From Euphorbia lathyris (Eukaryota; Streptophyta; Magnoliopsida; Malpighiales; Euphorbiaceae): a DNA stretch of 64,000 nucleotides. The stretch covers positions 13,368,501-13,432,500 of the forward strand of contig NC_088916.1 in assembly GCF_963576675.1 (NCBI RefSeq), written 5' to 3'. Position 1 is the first letter of the stretch, and each line of letters begins with the position of its first letter. A program made the translations under genes and the position numbers. Positions 1 to 10,969 of this stretch are shown piece by piece. Below the pieces are notes generated by a model. It saw only the letters and a list, made by a program, of their open reading frames with translations. It ran no database searches and was not told where the DNA came from.

Positions 1-872
1 TCAAAGTCTATTTACTTTATTAACCTTATCATGGGAAGAGGAAGGTTGAAGAGGAAGGTTGAAGAATCAAGATGACATATTTTAGGGTTTTTTTTCCTTA
101 AAAAACTAAAAGCACAACGACATCGTTCCACTTAAATGGAAACGACGCCGTTTTCTTTAAAAGAAACTGTAAAAATTTGAACTTAATAAATCACTTCTTA
201 TTGCTTCTCCTAAAACCTTCGATCTCAGTAGAAGGGAGGGAACCGGGCGACGGACACCACACCACAGCAACCACATCAGATTCAACGGCCAACCTAATGG
301 TCTCCGCCGTCGTTCACCGTTGCCTTTGAGGTCAGTGATTAGTGATTATTGTATAGTGTCTACTAATTAATATAAAATTCAGTTTAGGCCTGTATTGTTT
401 TATGTCTATTACAATTAGTTTATACCAGAGGCAAAATGATGATGGCATTGAAAGCATTCAAGAGCATAAAACCTTAATTTGTGAATCACTAGATGTGCAA
501 GGGAAAATATTCTCTAACTAGAAAACTAAAAGGGAATTTGGAGTTTGAAATCGAAAAATAAATTGCAGTTCTTTTCCTTTTATAAAGCAATGAAATAACA
601 GAAGGTGGGAATTAATATAGTTCATTCATTTTCACAAGCCTAGAATTTGAAATTTGCAATTGAAAAAACACTTGATGGGAATTCAAATTTGAAATCTAAG
701 TATGAAGCGTGATTGCTTTTGGGAACTTGATGAAATAAAAAAGTGGAGCATCACTGAAGATGTTATTATTTTACATATATAGTTTGCCGCCCCAGTTGAA
801 ATCCTGGATCCGTCTCTGCTGCTAAAACTAAGAGAATCCACCCAAAATTGAAATCAGAGCTCCTCCTAAGAA
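1..872 (+). promoter_or_regulatory. Upstream region and possible leader exon of the PPR gene
   Basis: No coding gene is seen here. Positions about 220-330 are GC-richer and end in a plausible donor (TTTGAG then gtcagt at 331). A pyrimidine-rich acceptor (tcctcctaag, ending at 870) lies two bases before the PPR start codon. A non-coding leader exon spliced next to the ATG is therefore possible, but this is inference from splice-like signals only. A short imperfect inverted repeat built on the motif AACGACGCCGTTT lies near 116-155. Confidence 0.3.
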
Positions 873-2957
873 ATGGCGGCACCCAAGCTCAGGCTTCGGC
901 AAGCAATAGACTCCTTATACAACCTTGGCCCGGCAACTCATGAATCCTACACCCGCCTCGCCCTTGAATGCTTTAGAAACAATGATGCAGACCAAGCCAA
1001 GAGACTGCAATCCCATATGGACATTCACTTGTATCAACCCACTGATACTTTTCTTCAAAACCGTCTTCTTCATTTGTACGCTAAATCGGGTAAACTTTCT
1101 CATGCTCAACATCTGTTTGACAAAATGACACACAGAGACGTGAATTCCTGGAACGCCATGCTTTCATTGTATGCAAAACTGGGGTTGATTCAGGATTTGA
1201 GGGTTATGTTTGATGACATGCCTTCTTGTGATTCTGTATCATATAATACTGTGATATCAGGTTTTGCAAAAAATGGACGTGCTAGCGAGGCTGTGGATGC
1301 TTTTGTCACAATGCAAAATAAAGGGTTTAAGCCTACGGAGTACACCTATGTGAGTATTTTAAATGTATGCGCGCAGTTGTTGGATTTGAGGAAAGGGAAG
1401 CAGGTCCATGGGAGGATTCTCACCAGAAACTTGGGTCACAATGCTTTTATTTGGAATGCTTTAACCGATATGTATGCCAAGTGTGGTGAGATTGATCGAG
1501 CATGGTGGTTGTTTAATAGATGTGGGAATAAGAATTTGGTTTCGTGGAATTTAATGATTTCTGGGTACTTGAAAAATGGGCAGTCTGAAAAATGCATAGA
1601 CTTGTTCTACCAAATGCAGACACTTGGATTGAAGCCGGATCAGATCACATTTTCAAATGTTCTTCGTGCCTATTTTCAGAGCGGATATATCAATGAAGCA
1701 GCTAAGCTCTTCGCTGAGATTAGGGAAAAAGATAAAATTTGTTGGACAATAATGATAGTGGGTTATGAGCAGAATGGAAAAGAGGAGGATGCTTTGATGT
1801 TGTTTAATCAGATGTTATCAGAGAATGTCAAACCGGACAAGTATACCATATCAAGCTTAGTTAGTTCCTGTGCCAAATTAGCTTCTTTATCTCATGGTCA
1901 GACAATTCATGGAAAGGCGCTATGTATGGGTGTTGATGATGATCTGCTTGTCTCCAGTGCTCTTATAGATATGTACTGCAAATGTGGAGTCACTACAGAT
2001 GCTTGGTTTGTGTTTAGGATCATGCCTGTTCGAAATGTGGTTTCTTGGAACACCATGATTGGGGGTTATGCACAAAATGGACAGGACTTAGAGGCCTTGC
2101 ACCTTTATGAAAAAATGGTTCAAGAAGATATGAAACCAGATAACATTACCTTTGTGGGAGTTCTCTCTGCTTGTGTGCATGCTAGTTTGGTTGAAGAAGG
2201 AAAGAAATATTTTGCCTCAATGAGTAAACTCCATGGATTGATACCTACTTATGATCATTATGCATGTATGATCAATCTTCTTGGACGTTCAGGATTGATG
2301 GATGAAGCAATGAACCTAATTGCGACGATACCTTGTGAGCCAAATTCCCTAATTTGGTCCACTGTACTATCTGTTTGTGCAATAAAGGGTGACATCAAGC
2401 ATGGGGAGATAGCAGCCAGGCGCCTATTTGAACTGGAACCACTCAGTGCTGGACCTTACATTATGCTCTCTAATATGTATGCTGCTTGTGGAAGGTGGAA
2501 AGATGTTGCATCTGTGAGATCTTTAATGAAGACAAGGAATGTTAAAAAATTTGCTGCCTACAGTTGGATTGAGATTGATAGAGAAGTTCACAAGTTTGTT
2601 GCAGATGATCGAACCCATCCTGATACAAAAATAATCTATAAAAAGCTTGATGAATTGATAAGTAAGCTACAAAAATTCGGGTTTACGCCTAATACAAACA
2701 TGGTTTTGCATGATGTTGGTGAGGAGGAGAAGCGTGAATCTATTTGTTACCACAGTGAAAAACTTGCCCTTGCTTTTGGATTGATTAAAAAGCATCATGG
2801 ATCCATAAGGATTATAAAGAACATTCGTGTTTGTAGTGATTGTCATGTGTTCATGAAGTTAGTCTCTAAAGTTACAGAAAGGCCAATCACTCTAAGAGAT
2901 TCAAACAGATTTCATCATTTTCATGATGGGAAGTGCTCCTGCAATGACTACTGGTAA
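873..2957 (+). CDS. PLS-class pentatricopeptide repeat protein with E and DYW domains
   Basis: A single intact 694-codon exon, typical of intronless plant PPR genes. From about residue 57 to 490 there are tandem PPR motifs of alternating length, with recurring phrases such as WNAMLSLYAK, SWNLMISGY, ALIDMYCKCG and SWNTMIGGYAQNG. An E/E+ region follows (about 490-600). The C-terminal DYW cytidine-deaminase domain (about 603-694) starts with a PG-box-like GFTPNT, has the HSE triad (His627, Glu629), the CSDC zinc pair (Cys654, Cys657), and ends in CSCNDYW. Known proteins of this family bind one or a few organellar transcripts and drive C-to-U editing in mitochondria or plastids. Here the catalytic HxE and CxxC residues are all present, so activity is plausible. 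The N-terminus (MAAPKLRLRQAID) is short and only weakly like a transit peptide, so the organelle is uncertain. The editing target cannot be read by eye. Confidence 0.95.
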   Translation: MAAPKLRLRQAIDSLYNLGPATHESYTRLALECFRNNDADQAKRLQSHMDIHLYQPTDTFLQNRLLHLYAKSGKLSHAQHLFDKMTHRDVNSWNAMLSLYAKLGLIQDLRVMFDDMPSCDSVSYNTVISGFAKNGRASEAVDAFVTMQNKGFKPTEYTYVSILNVCAQLLDLRKGKQVHGRILTRNLGHNAFIWNALTDMYAKCGEIDRAWWLFNRCGNKNLVSWNLMISGYLKNGQSEKCIDLFYQMQTLGLKPDQITFSNVLRAYFQSGYINEAAKLFAEIREKDKICWTIMIVGYEQNGKEEDALMLFNQMLSENVKPDKYTISSLVSSCAKLASLSHGQTIHGKALCMGVDDDLLVSSALIDMYCKCGVTTDAWFVFRIMPVRNVVSWNTMIGGYAQNGQDLEALHLYEKMVQEDMKPDNITFVGVLSACVHASLVEEGKKYFASMSKLHGLIPTYDHYACMINLLGRSGLMDEAMNLIATIPCEPNSLIWSTVLSVCAIKGDIKHGEIAARRLFELEPLSAGPYIMLSNMYAACGRWKDVASVRSLMKTRNVKKFAAYSWIEIDREVHKFVADDRTHPDTKIIYKKLDELISKLQKFGFTPNTNMVLHDVGEEEKRESICYHSEKLALAFGLIKKHHGSIRIIKNIRVCSDCHVFMKLVSKVTERPITLRDSNRFHHFHDGKCSCNDYW

Positions 2958-4307
2958 GGCGCAATCTTCAGCACTCTCATGAAAGATTCCAGGTATTTCA
3001 GATCTGTTTCAATTCAACTTTTCGTCTAAAGCTTTTAGTGAATTCTCTGAAATCAGCCTGGTTTTTAGCTATTAAATAAATATTTAAAAAAAAAAAATTG
3101 TTGTCTAAGGTCAGTTGCTCAGTTATTGGGACTGTTATCTAGTGCTTCCAGGTCTAGTCTCAATTCCTTCTCCAACAGCTTCTCTATATTGTTTCAGGAA
3201 ATGTGCAGAAGCAGACTATGTAGGTACTTTGGAAGGTTCACAAATTGAGGATGGATTACCAATCATATTGAAACATATGCTTTTTTTTATTTAAAAAACA
3301 TGTGTCTGGTATGGTCTTTATCCTTGTTGAATCTTGTTTTCATAATTCACCCTTGAATATGTTCTTACATGCCTTCTGCATACATTTGATGGCTTAGGAT
3401 GTTTTCTATCTTGAACTGTTTTCGGAGGAGTTTACTTCGACTGCTTTTTCCACAAAACATAGTGGAATTTGTGTTGTGGAAAGATTCTTTTCTCTTCTCT
3501 GTTTTACAGTAACCCGTTTTAGAATTCTTTAGTTTAATTAGTCATAAAAATGTTGCAAAGTTCAAAACAATGCTTTGCATGTCATTTACATGATTGCATC
3601 TGATCACCATTCTTGTAACTTAGTCATCTTTGAATCACCATGCGTACCATAATATAATTGATTGGTCCTTCTACAGTTGATCAGATGTTACTGGCTTTTG
3701 TATTCTGGATCATGGTTTATGCAATTGCTGTAAAGTTGCTCTTTTTTCAAAAAAAAAAATTCTGATATGCGTGAGTTCCAGGCAGTCATTTGAACATCTC
3801 TCCTCTCATAGTTAAGTAAACATTTTCAAAGTTTTCTTTGTGAACTCATCACCAAAATTTATCAATCAAACACTTTATCCTTTTTATTTTCTTATGAAGT
3901 CTCATTTGGTTGCTTAAACGAAAATGCTGTTACAGTGGAAGGATCCGATTATGGGTCTATGAGGGATATCTTGTTTCTGAGTTTTTATTCCTTCAAAACC
4001 TATGATTACTAAGAAAGCAATGACTCTTACCAATTGGGTGTAGCTCAATTGGTGTATCTCCACAAAGTGGAGAATACCATGTTTGTAAAAAGATAAGGGC
4101 TCGTTTAGAGAACCCTTCGATCTCTTGAAACTAATGACTGAAATTCTTTCTCTGCCTTCCTTCTTATTGGTTCCAACATTTATAATATGTTCACACGGAG
4201 ACCAAAAGCGTAGACACTAAAATACAAATAAATAACATAGATTAATGATATTATAGGCTGCTTCTGGTGCATAAGGGAGGTGCTTTTATTTCTACTCTGC
4301 TGTACAC
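2958..4307. other. Downstream of the PPR gene; no gene seen
   Basis: AT-rich sequence with stops in all frames. A possible donor (TCCAG then gtattt, near 2990) lies just after the stop codon, so a spliced 3' UTR is possible, as in many PPR genes. This rests on one splice-like signal. Near 4033-4120 a stretch carries a tRNA-like A box and a weak B box; it is listed separately. Confidence 0.3.
4033..4125 (+). repeat. tRNA-related SINE-like fragment, degraded
   Basis: The motif TAGCTCAATTGG matches a tRNA/SINE internal A box. About 65 bases later, CCTTCGATCTC resembles a decayed B box. There is no cloverleaf, no poly-A or poly-T tail and no target duplication that I could see. It may be an old tRNA-derived SINE head, or chance similarity. 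Confidence 0.3.
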
Positions 4308-4310
4308 TTA

Positions 4311-4616
4311 GGGGGCGTTTGGTTTGGGGTCTTTAGGAATGGGAATGGGAATGGGAATGGGAGGGTTTCATTCCCTTTGTTCTTGTTTGTTTACAAAAAA
4401 AAAACTCATTCCCTTTACCCACTTTAGGTTAAGCCATTACCCCACTTTAGGTTAAGCCATTACCCCATGCCCTCTAGGGAATTAGATTCCCTTTACCCCA
4501 TTCCCTTTCCTAAACATATCCAAACACATAGGGGGATTAATGGTTATTCCTTTCCTTTCCTTTAATTTCCCTTTCTTGATTCCTTTTCCCTTACCCCTTG
4601 TGAACCAAACGCCCCC
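4311..4616. mobile_element. Tourist-like (PIF/Harbinger) MITE
   Basis: A 306-bp non-coding element with terminal inverted repeats GGGGGCGTTTGG / CCAAACGCCCCC, flanked on both sides by TTA (4308-4310 and 4617-4619), the target duplication of PIF/Harbinger elements. The interior contains GGAATG tandem repeats near the left end and a 23-bp direct repeat (4421-4443 and 4444-4466). There is no ORF, so it would depend on a transposase elsewhere. Confidence 0.85.
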
Positions 4617-4619
4617 TTA

Positions 4620-5344
4620 ATGTCTAAATTCTTGCTCTTCTCTGCTTCCTTGAATGTTTTTGAAATCTCATAGCAGACTGCAAGAGATGGATATAAACTA
4701 AATATATTGGTATTTCCTATATGTTTCTAGATAAATGAAGTGACACATCCAATCCCGGACTACCTCCATGTACATCTGAGACTGTTTAGTAAATTAGAGA
4801 ATCTATTTTTTTTAGGATTAATGCATAAAATCTAATAAGTCTTCGGGGTGGCTTTTATTCATTTCTTCAATACAGGAATGTTTACCATCAATGGATGGAA
4901 GAGTTTCCTTTCCTGGTCTGATACGCTGAATCATAGTTGTGAGGTTTGTTGATTAGTCTTACTGTTAGCGACTTAGCTTACACTATTCAATTTCTTATAG
5001 GACATCCTGCATTTTGTTGATCCAGGTCAGGTTATGATAAATCATCACATGGAGTTGTCTTCACTACAGATCGAAGATACTAGCCAGATGAGCAGGTAAA
5101 AAGATATTTTCTGACTATAAATGAAAATTAAGTTGCAAATTAGTCAAGCCATAAAAAAACAAGAAAAACATTAGTTGGACTCATTCAATTTTCTTGAAAT
5201 TATCGATTGGAAATATACTAACTTCTTCATTTTCAGCTGGCCTTTATATGCACCAGATCATGACAATCTTATATGATCATTTCCTTGACGGCCACGTTTT
5301 GACAGAAAATGCTTTATTCATTTATTACATTTTTTTACATTACT
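4620..5344. other. Intergenic, no gene seen
   Basis: No convincing ORF or repeat boundary. Short stretches bounded by splice-like signals occur (for example a possible donor after GAGCAG near 5096), so untranslated exons of a neighbouring gene cannot be excluded. Confidence 0.25.
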
Positions 5345-5360
5345 ATGAAGTATATATCTG

Positions 5361-5550
5361 AGGGCGAGCCTTGGCACAACAGTAAACGTTGTTGTTGTGT
5401 GACCGAGAGGTCACGGGTTCGAGTCTTAGGAGCGGCCTCTTGCCAAAAAATTGGCAGGGGAATGCATGCCCCCAATACACTCTTGTGGTGGGACCCCTCC
5501 CCGGACCCTCACTTAGCGGGGACGCATAGTGCAACGGGCCACCCTTTTTT
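5361..5550 (+). mobile_element. Au-type SINE with perfect 16-bp target duplication
   Basis: The 190-bp body has a tRNA-like head with an A box (GAGCCTTGGCACAACAGTAA) and a B box (GGTTCGAGTC). The tail is typical of the plant Au SINE family: GCCTCTTGCC, CTTGTGGTGGGACCC, CCCCGGACCC and a final GGGCCACCC followed by a T-run. The sequence ATGAAGTATATATCTG occurs immediately on both sides (5345-5360 and 5551-5566). That is a 16-bp target duplication with no mismatch, expected for LINE-dependent target-primed insertion. The perfect duplication suggests a fairly recent insertion. Confidence 0.93.
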
Positions 5551-5566
5551 ATGAAGTATATATCTG

Positions 5567-6091
5567 GCATCCCATTAGTAAATCGTTTGGTTATATCAAA
5601 GGTTTAACTTTTCTTATATACAAAATAACTTTATTAGTTTCTTATTAAATATTTATGTATTTATTTTTGGTGTCTTCTATGGTTTGTTTTTGACAAAGTA
5701 AGCTTTACTTTGTTTTTTCTACCATTGGATGAGCTTACTTTGTCAAAGTTCATCATAATCCAATGGTGGAAAAAATAAAATAAGGCTTAGTTTGTTAAAA
5801 ACAAAGTAACCATAGCCTAACCCTTTATTTTTTGTTTTAAAAGATAATGTTAATTCTTAAGATGCCAAGTTATCACCTTCAGAACATAATTGTCCAAAAC
5901 AGTTTGTCTTATATTTCTTGATATCATCATAAGAAAGTTTCCTATGGAAATTAATTATCCTCAGCATATACTCTAAAATTGGTAATCCCAAGTTGTATGC
6001 GTATATTAATTGTTCATCATCAAATCATATATAACTACATAAACTGCTATATTGATCAAATTAATTTCGCTCCTTTTTGAAGGCAAAAAGG
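5567..6091 (+). other. Upstream region of the secreted-protein gene
   Basis: AT-rich with no ORF. A short inverted repeat lies around 5690-5810 (a segment containing AAGTAAGCTTACTTTG and a later, related AAAATAAGGCTTAGTTTG). The last 100 bp before the ATG at 6092 contain TATA-like sequences (CATATATAAC near 6026), which may be the promoter of the next gene. Confidence 0.3.
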
Positions 6092-7697
6092 ATGGAAGAT
6101 TACAGGAGGAGATTGATCTGGATATGTATTGGAATTTTCCTTTTCATCTTCTCTGCTGAAGCTAAAAAGGATGGTAATGTTTTTCGATTAATATGATACA
6201 AACTTTCTTCATGTCCAATCAGTAATCACTAATATTATGTTGATAATTTCTTTTTTGTTCTTAATGACAGGAGGTCCATTCACTAAAGTGAATTTGAGTC
6301 CGTTTCGGCAGTGGAGAAGTGCCTGGGAATGCTTGCAGAATGTAAAGTCTCTGTCCTTCTCCTTCATGCCTATTATCAATTCACTATATGCACAAGCACA
6401 CGCACACATCGAAAATTAGGATAAACAACTATGAATTTGGTCATTCAAGCTGATATATTTATTGAAAAAATGGTACAGAAAACAAGCGAATGTGGAGCAG
6501 AGAACGCAATTATATCAATGAGTGGAGTGCTGATTATAAATGGAACAGAGCTAACAGATTTCTGCCAGAATGGATGTTTAAATCATACAAAGAATGTTCT
6601 TAAATGTGTTCACTGGGTTAAAAGGGACTTTTGGTTTGCTAATGGTGCTACTGTCCCCAACATTTCTGCTACTATTGATCATGCTTGTTCTTCCAATTCA
6701 AGTAATCCCTCAATTATATTAATAAATTAAGTGTCAAAATCACCCATAAAGTCGGCAGACAGGATCTCGTTTAGCTCAAGTCGAATTTTAGGTATCAATT
6801 TAGTTGAATATTCCCAATTTCAGAGCTAAATTGATGCTTACAATTCGATTTGGGTTAAACTGATTTTGCCTGGTCATTTTGACCCTTAATTCCTATATTA
6901 ATCAGGATAAAGTAAAAAAAAAAATAAAAACTTATATGTTTTCACTTTTTGTCTAACTGGGACCTGAAAAAAAAATTATCCAAACAAGGAGTGAGGTTTT
7001 CGTTTTTCAAAACGAGGATCGTTTAGTTTGATATTATAAAATGGTCGTTAACGACCTCAAAATAGAAAATTCCAAGAATTAAAGTTGTTTAGTACCACAT
7101 TTACTACTACATTTTTATTTTTCAAAATCATCATTTTTGGAGTTTTTCCTCTCTAAACATTCACTTTTCTCTCAGCACACCAAATAATATCTAAATGACC
7201 TCAAAATTATTTTTTTTTTTCAATTTTGAGATTGTCAATGCTCATTTTAATTTTGAGGTCTGTTTTTAGTAAAGCTAAAAACCTCAATAATCTCATTGTC
7301 GCAAATGAAAAGCTCAGTTAGTCCGTTTGAACATTTTTTTTCATGTATCAGTTTAATAAAAAAAATAATTTTGAGGTCTGTTTTTAGTAAAGCTAAAAAC
7401 TTCAGTAATCTCATTGTCGCAAATGAAAAGCTCAGTTAATCCGTTTGAACAAATTTTTTTTTTTTTCAGATACCAGTTTAAAAAAAAAAAGTTAAAGCAC
7501 GTGGTTTTTTTTTTTTTTAATTTTACCCTATTAATTATTAAGTGCCATTAATTTTTTTTATATTTTTATTGATTTGTAATGTGGAATTTGCAGGTGTTAA
7601 TACCAACTTCAAAAGTAGTGCAAAAAGGGCATATCAAAATGTATTGGTTCCTTTGGTAGCTGTGGGAACAGTCCTAATGGTCATCTTCACCATTTGA
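6092..7697 (+). CDS. Small secreted Cys-rich plant protein (DUF7731-like), likely GPI-anchored
   Basis: Four coding exons: 6092-6173, 6271-6341, 6479-6701 and 7594-7697. All junctions are GT-AG with matching phases (1, 0, 1), giving 159 residues. The N-terminus (MEDYRRRLIWICIGIFLFIF, then SAEA) is a classical signal peptide. The mature part begins GGPFTKVNLSPFRQWRSAWE. It has seven Cys, including the pattern FCQNGCLNHT, then LKCVHWVKRDFWFANGATV, and three N-glycosylation sequons (NGT, NHT, NIS). The C-terminus (VLVPLVAVGTVLMVIFTI) is a hydrophobic tail with no cytoplasmic residues, as in GPI-anchor signals. I recognise this as a plant-only secreted family (DUF7731, recalled from memory), which has no established biochemical role. 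Exon boundaries are inferred from splice signals and phase; the phase agreement makes the model strong, while the family name is less sure. A SINE lies about 540 bp upstream. Confidence 0.8.
7249..7483 (+). repeat. 118-bp tandem duplication inside intron 3 of the secreted-protein gene
   Basis: Two head-to-tail copies start at 7249 and 7367 with AATTTTGAGGTCTGTTTTTA. They stay nearly identical through AAGCTCAGTTA and CCGTTTGAAC before ending in A/T-runs. The duplication lies in the 892-bp third intron and does not touch splice sites. Confidence 0.85.
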
Positions 7698-9683
7698 TAT
7701 TTTTATTTATATAATTATATTTTGGCTCTCTGTCTTAAAAGGATTCCACAATAAAAAAGAAAGTATAGTAATCTGGGAGGTTTCTTTACTTAATTATCCA
7801 TTTGTATTATTATCTTAATAATTGGCGAACTTTCTTTGGTTATTATATGAGATTTCGTGATTAATTTGTTCTTAAAAGAGATTTCTAGAATACCTCATGT
7901 TGTGCCACTGAATATGTATTTGTTGTGTTTTTTAGTCTTTATATTTTTTAAGTCTAACTGATTCTATTGGTTTTTAAGACATCAAATCCTAAAACGGTCC
8001 AGATATATTGGTTAACTGTATCAATGGTTAATTGTAATTTTCGATTAGATTTTTCAGTTAACGGTTTTTAATTATTATTTTAAGGTAACAATTAACTATA
8101 TTTTTTTATTCAAACTTAATTGTAATGGTTATCACTCTCATCGGAGGCATCTTTTCTATTAAAATATTCGTCACCGTTGCTTCTTTATACTGACTTAAAG
8201 GCCTCAATGCCTCCATCATGCATATGTAGGTGTGCAATTCTAACATATGGATTTTTATCTTCTCTACGAAACTACTCTTCTCCCCACTCACAAAAAGATC
8301 TTACATCACCATCAACATCTTCAACAAAATGTTGAAACTTATTCCCAATGATGCTATGATGCGAATCCGGAAGGAACAGTGCCTCAAAAACCCGACAACT
8401 ATATTTAATCCTAAGAAAAGCTAATGAATTAAGGTTGGATAGAAAAGAATCTTTATAAAACTAGGTTGTAAATATCTGATTCCAGTCTCCAACATTAAAA
8501 ATTTGATCCTGTTCAATTGTGTGTCCTAAATAACACAAGAGAAACCTTTCACAAACTCTTAACAGTTAACTTTTATTAAAAATGAAAACTTGTTGCTTAC
8601 ATGTGAAAGAGCTTATCCTTAAATACATAAAACAAATACAAAAAACGACTTGAATTGCCCTTAACATATCTTAAATAACAACAATAATACAAGGACATTT
8701 AAATACTTGATATAGTGATCCATGAAGACAAAGAAAATCAATATATAATTGGATACAGACAATTGACAACAATGCAAATCTAATGATGCGAAAACAAAAA
8801 TCACTTCTCATGGAAGGTCCACATGGTTTTAGAAGTTGTCATTTTGACAACTCAAAAATTAAATCAATTCATATTAAATTGATTTTCGTTTCCCCTAAAT
8901 CCAAATGGCTTAAACTCATCCTGTGATTTTTTATTCAATTTTATTGCCCGTTTCGATTTGTTTGATGTATCTACTTTCCGAGCAACTCGAGAGGTATGAA
9001 AGAGTTATAGCTTCCTGAATTCCACCTGTGTCAATTTGGCCTGATATATCTAATATTTGCACCATATATATTTAGAGCTCTTCTTCAAACTGCTTAGCAC
9101 ATGCTAGAGTGACAGAACCATCCGGTAAACGTATTCACTCCGTATAAGAATCCATATTTTTCAAATGCAGCTTACTTTTGATGTGTCAATTTGATAACAT
9201 TTTACGCAAGTTAAGAATGCTATCTGAACATTTTATGCAAATTGATCAGGATATCAGAACATTTTGAAAATTCAGAAGCCAATCAAACTTTTTGAAAAAG
9301 TTCAGAAGAGAAGGGAAATGATGTATAAAGCCATAAAATTATTAGGAAAAAAAGGCATAAAAAAGAATTGAATTGAAGAAGAGGAAGAGGAAGAGATTCA
9401 CCATGAATTCTGTTCAAAATTGTACTGAGAGAGAGATTGTCATTATGGATGTAAAATTGATTATGGAATTGATTAAGAATTAGTATTATTGTTAATTAGC
9501 TAAGGATTGTGGCAACTAAAAAAACAATTTTTTTAATGAATACATATATAATTATTGAATATTTAAAATCCTTCTATAGAGAAAATAACTTGGTGACATC
9601 CTAATCCATCCCAATCCATGTTTAATTAAAGGCTTGTGGCCCTAATTCAAAGGCCAACCCCCAAACCTAAGGGCCAAAGCTCC
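7698..9683. other. Intergenic, no gene seen
   Basis: AT-rich. Short ORFs near 8106-8424 have no recognisable domain and no splice context. The first 200 bp are probably the 3' UTR of the secreted-protein gene. No repeat ends could be fixed. Confidence 0.3.
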
Positions 9684-9726
9684 AAGGCTTCCCCGAAAGA
9701 GAATCCACGCTCTTTCGAGAAGCCTT
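9684..9726. repeat. Short strong stem-loop
   Basis: AAGGCTTCCCCGAAAGAG, an 8-base loop, then CTCTTTCGAGAAGCCTT pair over about 17 bases with one bulge/mismatch. It lies in intergenic sequence, outside any recognised gene. Confidence 0.6.
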
Positions 9727-10969
9727 GATAGACTTAATTATTCCGCATACTTACTCCGTATACTACTAGATGGTTTTACAGACATATAGCTCTTAGGACA
9801 GGGGTTTTCTAAATATTTCAAACTTTCTAAGGTTCCATCTTTCAATAATCCTTGTGTTTCCATTGATTGCATGTTCTTTTAGACTGCAATAGTGTTTTTT
9901 TTCTTACATGGTACATAGCTTACATCATAAGGGCCAAGAATCCGCTCACAAAATGCCTCCTGCTTAAGTATTTTGAATCCACACTTCAAGAGTTTGGTTC
10001 AAAGATATTTAAGCGTATGCTGAAAGAGGAGAGAATGATTCTACGAGACTAATTGGTCATTCGACGTCGAGCAATGTCCCTATTGTATTTAAGACTATTC
10101 AAGTCGTTCCAACTAATGCATTCAACATGTTTATCTTTCAACCGATGAATTTATTTAGAAAAAGATTGGGTTTTGTTTCTTCAATTGAGAGATGGAAACA
10201 GAACAGTTCTAGTCCATACCTGACCCGTATCAACCAAACCTTTACTTGAATAGACTGCTTTCACTTTCAGTGGTTTGGATTCATTTATAACTTGATTAAG
10301 ATAAAAACAATATGACTAAACAAATATGGTAATGCACGTTCAATTACAAAGTGCATCACGACGTACCAAACAGGGCCTTAGTTCTATATCCATCTATCTA
10401 GCTCCTTTCTTAGGGAAATATCTCACCTCTCTCGCTAAGGCTCAATACATGCCACATAGCCTTGAGGGTTCAGAACAGGTTGGACGACTTAAACTTAGTA
10501 CATGCTAATTAGTCCGTGGTGGTCTACATCGCACGCTCAAGGTATGCATATACTTCCCCCTAAGTATACCAGGACACTATACTAAGCACCGGTTCCAAGG
10601 ACCTGGCCTAATGGTCCCAGCCGTCCCCTCCCCTTTTACATGTCTAGGCTTTGTATCCTCAACTATAACCAAGGAATTGTCTAGGAGAAGAAACACAATG
10701 TCTAGGTTAGATAATGGAATGTGTGTGCAAGTTTAAATGATGATCACTCAACCAAAAAAAAAAAAAAAAAAACTATTTTCTTTAGAATATAAGAACTCCA
10801 TAAATAGCAGCTTAAGAAATAGTATTATCTATTTTAACTCCGGTAAAAATCCTGCGGAGAGGATAGTTTCAGTCTTTGTCAGCTGAACAGCTCTCAGCTT
10901 TAGAAAGAAAGCCTCAAATCCAGTATTTCTACAGCTACTACAAGCAACCAAAACTTAGCTTTAAAAGGC
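9727..10969. other. Intergenic and 3' flank of the eIF2-beta gene
   Basis: No gene or element boundary seen. The stretch around 10540-10640 is less AT-rich and may be a retroelement remnant, but no LTR partner is visible. About 10850-10969 is probably the 3' UTR of eIF2-beta on the minus strand. Confidence 0.3.

Noticed and set aside
4033..4125. tRNA gene
   Set aside because: The A box is good, but the B box is decayed and no acceptor stem or anticodon arm can be formed.
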